16,268 nucleotides of DNA from the NCBI GenBank assembly GCA_002862165.1, contig PKCL01000498.1, forward strand, positions 1 through 16,268. Reading direction: 5' to 3'. Shown one piece after another: positions 14,654 to 16,268 of the stretch. Every line of letters starts with the position of its first letter. Position 1 is the stretch's first letter. Under the pieces are notes generated by a model. It saw nothing but the letters and a program-made list of their open reading frames with translations, searched no databases and was not told the origin of the DNA. The position numbers were made by a program, and so were the translations under genes. This stretch comes from Planctomycetaceae bacterium (lineage in GTDB: Bacteria > Planctomycetota > Planctomycetia > Pirellulales > UBA1268).

Positions 14654-16261
14654 TTATGGAAATCGCACCGTTCGCCCATTGGCTTCCCATGCCTCAATTC
14701 CAAGGTGTTCTGGTGACGCAGCGTCTTGACCTATGATATGGAGTTCGACTCGGGACACGTCTTCGAATTGAGCAATCTCTCGTCGCTTCCTGTTATTTAT
14801 CCACGTTGCCACTTCGTCATGTACCGTAATCGTCAGACGTGAAATATCGTCACGTGTTACTGACAATTGCAACATTCGCATAACCTCAATTGCCATACTT
14901 TCAGCAGTCTTGGCCATTCCTGTACCTAAGCATGTAGGGCAGTCTCTGAAAACACTTTTTCGAAGTGAGGGGCGGATACGTTGACGTGTCATTTCAATGA
15001 GCCCAAAAGGACTTGTACGCAGAACTTTTGTACGAGCTCTATCTCGCTTCATTGCATCGTGCAAAGCTCTTTCAACTCCACGCCGATACTTTTCTCTCCG
15101 CATATCAATAAAGTCATTCACGATAACACCACCGAGATCTCTCAACCGTAACTGCCGAGCGATTTCTTTTGCTGCAATCAGATTCATTTGATAAGCGTTC
15201 TCTTCTGCTGATTTTTCAGTTCGAAAACTGCCTGTATTAACATCGATAGCAACTAACGCCTCGGTCGTATCTATGACGATGGATCCCCCTCCTTTGAGAG
15301 GAACTTTATGCTGATGAATTCGGCTTATCTCTTCTTCCAATCGATAACGATAAAATAATGGCTCTTTTCCATCGTAAAACTGCAGTCGACTCGCGTACTT
15401 CGGCATAACTAACTCGAGGAACTCTCTGGCTCGCTCATACGCAGCTCGATCATCAATAAGGATTCTTCCTACATCTTCAGTGAACATATCTCGAATCGTC
15501 CGAATAATCATGTCACTTTCTTGGTAGATATCGATTGGAGCAGAATACTTTCTCATCCGTTTCACTATGCTCTTCCAAAGCCGAAGTAAGTACGCCATGT
15601 CCCGAGCCATTTCTGACTTTGTGCGTTCTGTACCTGCTGTCCGAACTACGAATCCAACTCCCTTAGGTGGCTTGAGTGCATTCATAACCCCCCGAAGAAC
15701 TCGCCTTTCTTTCTCATTATCAATTTTCTTTGATACTCCAACACGGCCAAGTGGTGGCATGAGCACTAAGTAACGACCAGGGATGGAAATATAAGTAGAG
15801 AGCGTAGGGCCTTTTGTTCCAAAGCCTTCCTTAATCACCTGAACAAGTAACTCATCACCGCGCTTCAGAATATCCTGAATCGGAGGCTTGACCCGTGGGC
15901 GGTCACCAATTCTTGGCTTCCGACGTCGATCAGAAGGCCTCTCACCATTATTCGTTCCCTCAGAAGATGGTCTGGCCGGATCAGTTAATTCAAAAGCTTT
16001 ATCCGGATCGAGGCCACCCTGGCGATAGTATTGCGGCTCTATATCACTGATATGAAGAAATCCGTTTCGCCCAACACCAAAGTCAACAAATGCAGCCTGT
16101 ATGGAAGGCTCTATATTTACGACCTTTCCTTTGTAGATATTGCCAACAAGGTTTTCCTGGCTTGTTCGTTCAACATAGAGTTCCTCAAGTACACCCTCCT
16201 CGATAATTGCGATGCGGCATTCTTCAGCCTGCGTCACATTAATAAGCATTTCCTGCTTCAT
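14654..16261 (-). CDS. rng: RNase E/G family endoribonuclease
   Basis: RNase E/G cuts single-stranded RNA in rRNA and tRNA maturation and mRNA decay. The 535-residue product starts MKQEMLINVTQAEE, a standard family N-terminus, so the gene is complete at the window edge. An S1 domain (about 38-145, NLVGNIYKGKVVNIEPSIQAAFVDFG) is interrupted by a Pro/Arg/Asp-rich insert at about 75-127. The catalytic DNase I-like domain has D340 in VAIDVNTGS and D383 in VIVNDFIDM, matching E. coli D303 and D346. The zinc-link cysteines C441 and C444 lie in CPTCLGTG. The protein ends soon after the small domain, so it lacks the long scaffold tail of E. coli RNase E and resembles RNase G in length. rplU lies downstream, perhaps on the same transcript. 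Confidence 0.94.
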   Translation of the reverse strand: MKQEMLINVTQAEECRIAIIEEGVLEELYVERTSQENLVGNIYKGKVVNIEPSIQAAFVDFGVGRNGFLHISDIEPQYYRQGGLDPDKAFELTDPARPSSEGTNNGERPSDRRRKPRIGDRPRVKPPIQDILKRGDELLVQVIKEGFGTKGPTLSTYISIPGRYLVLMPPLGRVGVSKKIDNEKERRVLRGVMNALKPPKGVGFVVRTAGTERTKSEMARDMAYLLRLWKSIVKRMRKYSAPIDIYQESDMIIRTIRDMFTEDVGRILIDDRAAYERAREFLELVMPKYASRLQFYDGKEPLFYRYRLEEEISRIHQHKVPLKGGGSIVIDTTEALVAIDVNTGSFRTEKSAEENAYQMNLIAAKEIARQLRLRDLGGVIVNDFIDMRREKYRRGVERALHDAMKRDRARTKVLRTSPFGLIEMTRQRIRPSLRKSVFRDCPTCLGTGMAKTAESMAIEVMRMLQLSVTRDDISRLTITVHDEVATWINNRKRREIAQFEDVSRVELHIIGQDAASPEHLGIEAWEANGRTVRFP

Positions 16262-16268
16262 AACTATT

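Noticed and set aside
1..16268. A defence island, CRISPR array, transposon or prophage
   Set aside because: No spaced repeats, transposase, integrase or phage structural gene were seen on either strand; the genes are mostly conserved chromosomal functions.

Overview
This 16.3 kb window is gene-dense bacterial chromosome of moderate GC. It carries mostly housekeeping genes in short, alternately oriented blocks, with no insertion sequence, integrase, phage gene, CRISPR array or rRNA visible. A member of the Planctomycetota is the best guess. The evidence is the ferredoxin N-terminus and its 'PGKK' insert, weak or absent Shine-Dalgarno (SD) sites at many starts, and a bacterial topoisomerase VI A-type protein beside ordinary bacterial translation genes. 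This is inference from family knowledge; no 16S gene or marker search was available.

Left block (1-3507, + strand): the tail of an unidentified gene, a two-cluster ferredoxin, dprA (DNA uptake and recombination), prfB (release factor 2) and infA (initiation factor IF-1). prfB is split by the classic programmed +1 frameshift: its first 23 codons lie in another frame and end at CTT TGA C, so the true gene starts near 2083 rather than 2120. A large tex gene (transcription/RNA-binding factor) follows on the - strand with an unusually long disordered tail.

Middle block (6346-9832): a 466-base non-coding stretch rich in inverted and direct repeats leads into a DegT-family sugar aminotransferase (+). 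Convergent to it is a full-length topoisomerase VI subunit A/Spo11-like gene (-) with all catalytic residues visible and no B subunit anywhere in the window. Upstream of that lie a small unknown gene and tRNA-His(GUG), both on the - strand, ending in a GNRA-capped hairpin.

Right block (9940-16268): a stand-alone E2-type acyltransferase domain (+) whose 3' end overlaps the convergent rarA clamp-loader-like ATPase (-), a UbiD-family decarboxylase (+) with a strong SD, then rplU (L21) and an RNase E/G gene, both on the - strand. rplU follows the RNase gene as in many bacteria, but rpmA (L27) does not follow it. A 14-codon reading frame with its own strong SD overlaps the rplU start.

The themes are translation (prfB, infA, rplU, tRNA-His), RNA metabolism (RNase E/G, tex) and genome maintenance (dprA, rarA, top6A). 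No obvious novel multi-gene system is present. The most unusual items are the orphan Top6A, the recoded prfB, the lone E2-like enzyme, the structured region before the aminotransferase and the rplU leader frame.
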